This document shows positions 5,511-7,698 of a stretch of 7,698 nt of DNA, piece after piece. Origin of the DNA: an uncultured Arthrobacter sp. (GTDB taxonomy: Bacteria; Actinomycetota; Actinomycetes; Actinomycetales; Micrococcaceae); assembly GCA_937873245.1 (NCBI GenBank), contig CALMVY010000110.1, positions 1 through 7,698 of the forward strand, read 5' to 3'. Under the pieces are notes generated by a model. That model was not told the origin of the DNA. It saw nothing but the letters and a program-made list of their open reading frames with translations, and did no database searches. Numbering within the stretch: position 1 is the stretch's first letter; the number at the start of each line of letters is the position of its first letter. The position numbers and the translations under genes are program-made.

Positions 5511-6605
5511 TCAGGCCGCGCGGCTGACCGTGGCTTCGGCCAGCCTCCGAAGCGCCGTCTTGGGCAGCTCGTCCAGCGGCAGGAGGTCGAGGGCAGAGAA
5601 AGCCGCGCGCCCGAATTCCTCGATGAGCGTTTCCGTGGCCTGGAGGGCGCCGCAGTCCACGATGATGCGGCGGATTTCCTCCACATCGGCGTCGTCCAGC
5701 CCGGGACTGCCAAGCTTTGCGTCGATGAAGGCGGATTCGGACTGGCCGGCCAGGTCCAGCGCAAAGGCGATCAGTACGGTCCGCTTGCCTTCACGGAGAT
5801 CGTCTCCGGCCGGTTTGCCCGTGGTGACAGGATCGCCGAAGACTCCCAGGACGTCGTCCCGGAGCTGGAAAGCCTCGCCCAGGGGGAGTGCGAACGCCGA
5901 GTAGCCCCGCAGCAGCTCGTCGTGCGCACCGGCCAGGGCGCCGCCCAACGCCAGCGGATGCTCGGTGGAGTACTTGGCCGACTTGAACCGGATGATGGAC
6001 TGGGCCCGGCTGACGGCTCCCGCGCGGTCCCGCCTGGGGCCCGCAACTTCCTCGAGGATGTCGAGGTACTGGCCGGCCATCACCTCGGCCCGCATCAGGT
6101 TGAAGATCAGCCGCGCCCGGCTTCCGGAGGCTGCGCTCTGCCCGATTTCCGTAAACGATTCTTCGCTGAAGGACAGGCACAGGTCCCCGGTCAGGATCGC
6201 GGCCGCGTGGCCGAACCGTTCGCTGTCCAGCGCCCAGCCCTGCGTCTCATGCAGTTCGCTGAAGCGCCGGTGCACGCTGGGGCCGCCCCTGCGGGTGTCG
6301 GAGCGGTCAATGATGTCGTCGTGGATCAGTGCCGCGGCCTGGAAGAGCTCCAGAGCGGAGCCGGCCGTTACCACCTCGCCGGCTCCGGCGTCACCGCCGG
6401 CGCCGCGCCAGCCCCAGTAGCACATCAATGCCCGCAGGCGCTTTCCGCCGGTGACCAGATTCGAGATGGATCCCATCAGCGGGTCAATGTCCGGGGAGAT
6501 CGAGGACATCACCGCCTGGCGGGTGGTCAGGAAGTCGGTGAGCTTACCGGCGACGGCGGCAACAAACGCGGTCTGCTCCAGGCGCAACTGCTCCGAGAGG
6601 GTCAC
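5511..6605 (-). CDS. Polyprenyl (geranylgeranyl-type) diphosphate synthase
   Basis: This 364-residue soluble enzyme adds isopentenyl diphosphate units to an allylic diphosphate, making precursors for quinones, carotenoids or other prenyl lipids. The family signatures are GGKRLR (53-58), first Asp-rich motif DDIID (96-100) with RR at 105-106, GQYLDI (178-183), and second motif LRDDVLGVFGD (248-258) followed by GKPAGDDLREGKRT. The second motif is DDxxG rather than DDxxD, as is common in actinobacterial IdsA-type enzymes. Asp96 is preceded by AALIH and the residue five before it is Ala, so no bulky residue is seen there to force a short product; chain length remains unproven. GTG 6605 overlaps the stop of the upstream lipoprotein gene by four bases (GTGA), so the two are probably translationally coupled. 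Position relative to the Rv2175c-type gene echoes mycobacterial idsA2. Confidence 0.92.
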   Translation of the reverse strand: MTLSEQLRLEQTAFVAAVAGKLTDFLTTRQAVMSSISPDIDPLMGSISNLVTGGKRLRALMCYWGWRGAGGDAGAGEVVTAGSALELFQAAALIHDDIIDRSDTRRGGPSVHRRFSELHETQGWALDSERFGHAAAILTGDLCLSFSEESFTEIGQSAASGSRARLIFNLMRAEVMAGQYLDILEEVAGPRRDRAGAVSRAQSIIRFKSAKYSTEHPLALGGALAGAHDELLRGYSAFALPLGEAFQLRDDVLGVFGDPVTTGKPAGDDLREGKRTVLIAFALDLAGQSESAFIDAKLGSPGLDDADVEEIRRIIVDCGALQATETLIEEFGRAAFSALDLLPLDELPKTALRRLAEATVSRAA

Positions 6606-7135
6606 TTGACGGACTCGGCGGCGACGTTCGCGCCGATAGTGAAGGTGGAAACGCCGGCGGTTTCCACCACCGAAATGTTCACCGTTTCGTTGTCGCCGCG
6701 GAGGAAGTCCTTGGACGGCACCGCGCCCACCGCTTCGCCCGGAACGGCCTTGAAGCCTTGTGCCTCAAGTTCCTTGGTGTAGTAGGCGAGCACGTCGGCG
6801 GACGGCGCGGAAATGCTGCCGACGAGCGCCACGGTGGCGGGCACAGTGGTCTTGTCAAAGCTGCTGGAGACGACCTTCGCCCCGGGCATCACCGGCAGGA
6901 GCTTCTCCGGAAACCCGGGGACCATGGCGCCCACCGTGGCCGAGGTGCCGGGTTCGGCTGAGGGGCTGGCCGGAGCCGTGGTGGAGGGCTGGGCCGTGGA
7001 GGGAGCAGGCGAGGCCGTCGGGGAACCCGAGGAAGCGGTCCCGGGACTGGCGGGTGTGCATGCGGCCAGAGCCATCAGCGTGCCCGCCGCCATAACGGCT
7101 GCCGCAGTACGGCTGCGCGGTCCAAATACCTTCAC
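6602..7135 (-). CDS. Putative lipoprotein of unknown function
   Basis: This 177-residue protein has a basic start (KVFGPRSR), a hydrophobic stretch (11-23) and a lipobox LAAC with Cys26, so it should be lipid-anchored on the outer face of the membrane. A Ser/Thr/Pro/Ala-rich tether fills about residues 27-67. The remaining ~110 residues form a small globular domain with the segment YYTKELEAQGFKAV (about 118-131), which I do not match to a named family. GTG 7135 is preceded by a full AGGAGG with a 9-base spacer, the best ribosome-binding site in the window. It is the first gene of a pair whose second gene, the polyprenyl diphosphate synthase, begins within its stop codon. The pairing hints at a link to prenyl-lipid or envelope metabolism, but no function can be read from the sequence. 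Confidence 0.8.
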   Translation of the reverse strand: MKVFGPRSRTAAAVMAAGTLMALAACTPASPGTASSGSPTASPAPSTAQPSTTAPASPSAEPGTSATVGAMVPGFPEKLLPVMPGAKVVSSSFDKTTVPATVALVGSISAPSADVLAYYTKELEAQGFKAVPGEAVGAVPSKDFLRGDNETVNISVVETAGVSTFTIGANVAAESVK

Positions 7136-7144
7136 AGGGACTTT

Positions 7145-7150
7145 CCTCCT
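7145..7150 (-). promoter_or_regulatory. Strong Shine-Dalgarno (AGGAGG) of the lipoprotein gene
   Basis: On the minus strand AGGAGG lies nine bases before GTG 7135. It fixes the start of the lipoprotein and probably also drives translation of the coupled polyprenyl synthase, which has no separate good site. Confidence 0.75.
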
Positions 7151-7175
7151 GGTGTTGACGCCGGATTCAGCCTCC

Positions 7176-7181
7176 AGTTTA
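7176..7181 (-). promoter_or_regulatory. Candidate -10 box (TAAACT) for the lipoprotein-prenyl synthase pair
   Basis: TAAACT on the minus strand fits TANNNT and lies 40 bases before GTG 7135, leaving room for the AGGAGG ribosome-binding site. No convincing -35 hexamer is seen 17 bases upstream. It falls in the 74-base gap shared with the divergent polymerase gene. Confidence 0.35.
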
Positions 7182-7196
7182 GTCAGTCCCGGGGCA

Positions 7197-7202
7197 TAGG
7201 AT
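7197..7202 (+). promoter_or_regulatory. TAGGAT box 7 bases before the polymerase GTG
   Basis: TAGGAT at 7197-7202 followed by seven bases and GTG fits a -10 box for a leaderless transcript. The AGGA inside it, eight bases before GTG, could equally be a ribosome-binding site. The kinase gene shows the same hexamer in nearly the same position. Confidence 0.4.
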
Positions 7203-7209
7203 TGAAGTT

Positions 7210-7698
7210 GTGGGGCCGGACCAGGATAAACAGCAGCGGGAGCAGCCTCCCCAGGGCGCAGCCAGGCGGCTCAACGAGACGCAACTGCGCGAGCTCCGGC
7301 GGAGCAGCATCATGCACGTGGACATGGATGCGTTCTTTGTCTCCGTGGAGCTGCGCAGCAGACCGGCACTCGTGGGAAAGCCCGTCATTGTGGGTTACCC
7401 CGCCGACCGTTCCGTCGTGCTGTCCGCCTCGTACGAGGCCCGGCGCTTCGGCGTGAAGTCGGCCATGCCAATGGCGGTTGCCATGCGCATGTGTCCCTCA
7501 GCTGTCGTTATTGAGCCCCGGCACAAGCTGTACTACGAGGTCTCCGGCCAGATCATGGATATCTTCGGTTCGATCACCGAACTCGTGGAGCCCCTCAGCG
7601 TGGATGAGGCTTTCCTCGACGTCGGGGGAGCGATCCGGCGCCTTGGCCCGCCCCGCGAGATTGGCGAACTTCTCCGTACCCGGCTCCGCAGCGAGTTG
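7210..7698 (+). CDS. dinB: DNA polymerase IV (Y-family), N-terminal part, cut by window end
   Basis: This is a translesion DNA polymerase that copies past damaged bases without proofreading. The 163 codons present cover the start of the palm and the fingers. HVDMDAFF (36-43) holds metal-binding Asp38 and steric-gate Phe43, the latter excluding ribonucleotides. SYEARRFGV (74-82) is the conserved YxxR nucleotide-binding motif, and LSVDEAFLD (129-137) contains catalytic Asp132 and Glu133. The usual first Met (MHVDMD) is residue 35; the frame stays open upstream to GTG 7210 and then TAG at 7180. A GTG 7210 start gives a polar N-terminal extension of 34 residues, as in related actinobacterial enzymes, but ATG 7312 remains possible. 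No SOS-type palindrome is evident in the 74-base divergent gap with the lipoprotein gene. Confidence 0.93.
   Translation, partial: MGPDQDKQQREQPPQGAARRLNETQLRELRRSSIMHVDMDAFFVSVELRSRPALVGKPVIVGYPADRSVVLSASYEARRFGVKSAMPMAVAMRMCPSAVVIEPRHKLYYEVSGQIMDIFGSITELVEPLSVDEAFLDVGGAIRRLGPPREIGELLRTRLRSEL

Overview
The window is high-GC actinobacterial DNA, most likely from an Arthrobacter-like member of the Micrococcaceae. The evidence is strong G/C third-position use, GTG starts, TANNNT -10 boxes directly upstream of GTG codons, and a gene neighbourhood that resembles the mycobacterial aroG / pknL / Rv2175c / idsA2 region. That genus-level call is inferred from gene content; no marker gene is present.

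Layout, left to right. Positions 1-188 hold no convincing gene, only a possible terminator and small hairpins. Positions 189-368 (-) hold the last ~58 codons of a phytoene/squalene-synthase-like gene. About 345-998 (+) is the C-terminal half of a class II DAHP synthase (shikimate pathway). The two fragments are joined head to head inside both genes, so this is a rearrangement breakpoint or an assembly chimera. A 27-bp hairpin (1024-1082) separates the DAHP synthase from a converging gene for a PknL-type receptor Ser/Thr kinase with four extracytoplasmic PASTA domains (1099-3225, -). Upstream of it on the same strand is a secreted lytic transglycosylase with three LysM domains (3348-4745, -). 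A 296-bp divergent intergenic region (4746-5041) carries a run of 9-bp units resembling MtrA boxes. It is followed by an Rv2175c-type winged-helix DNA-binding protein (5042-5395, +), then a shared hairpin terminator (5424-5467). A lipoprotein gene and a polyprenyl diphosphate synthase gene form a translationally coupled pair on the minus strand (7135 to 5511). Divergent from them is the first 163 codons of DNA polymerase IV (7210 to the window end, +).

Functional reading. The core is a cell-envelope module: a kinase that can sense muropeptide or lipid II through PASTA repeats, a peptidoglycan-cleaving LysM enzyme, and an HTH protein whose mycobacterial homologue is a PknL substrate. A prenyl diphosphate synthase and a lipoprotein lie next to it. 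The most interesting regulatory signal is the 9-bp-phased array upstream of the lytic transglycosylase. The most interesting structural signal is the double gene truncation near position 345-368. I saw no CRISPR array, complete mobile element, tRNA or rRNA, and no clearly new multi-gene system.
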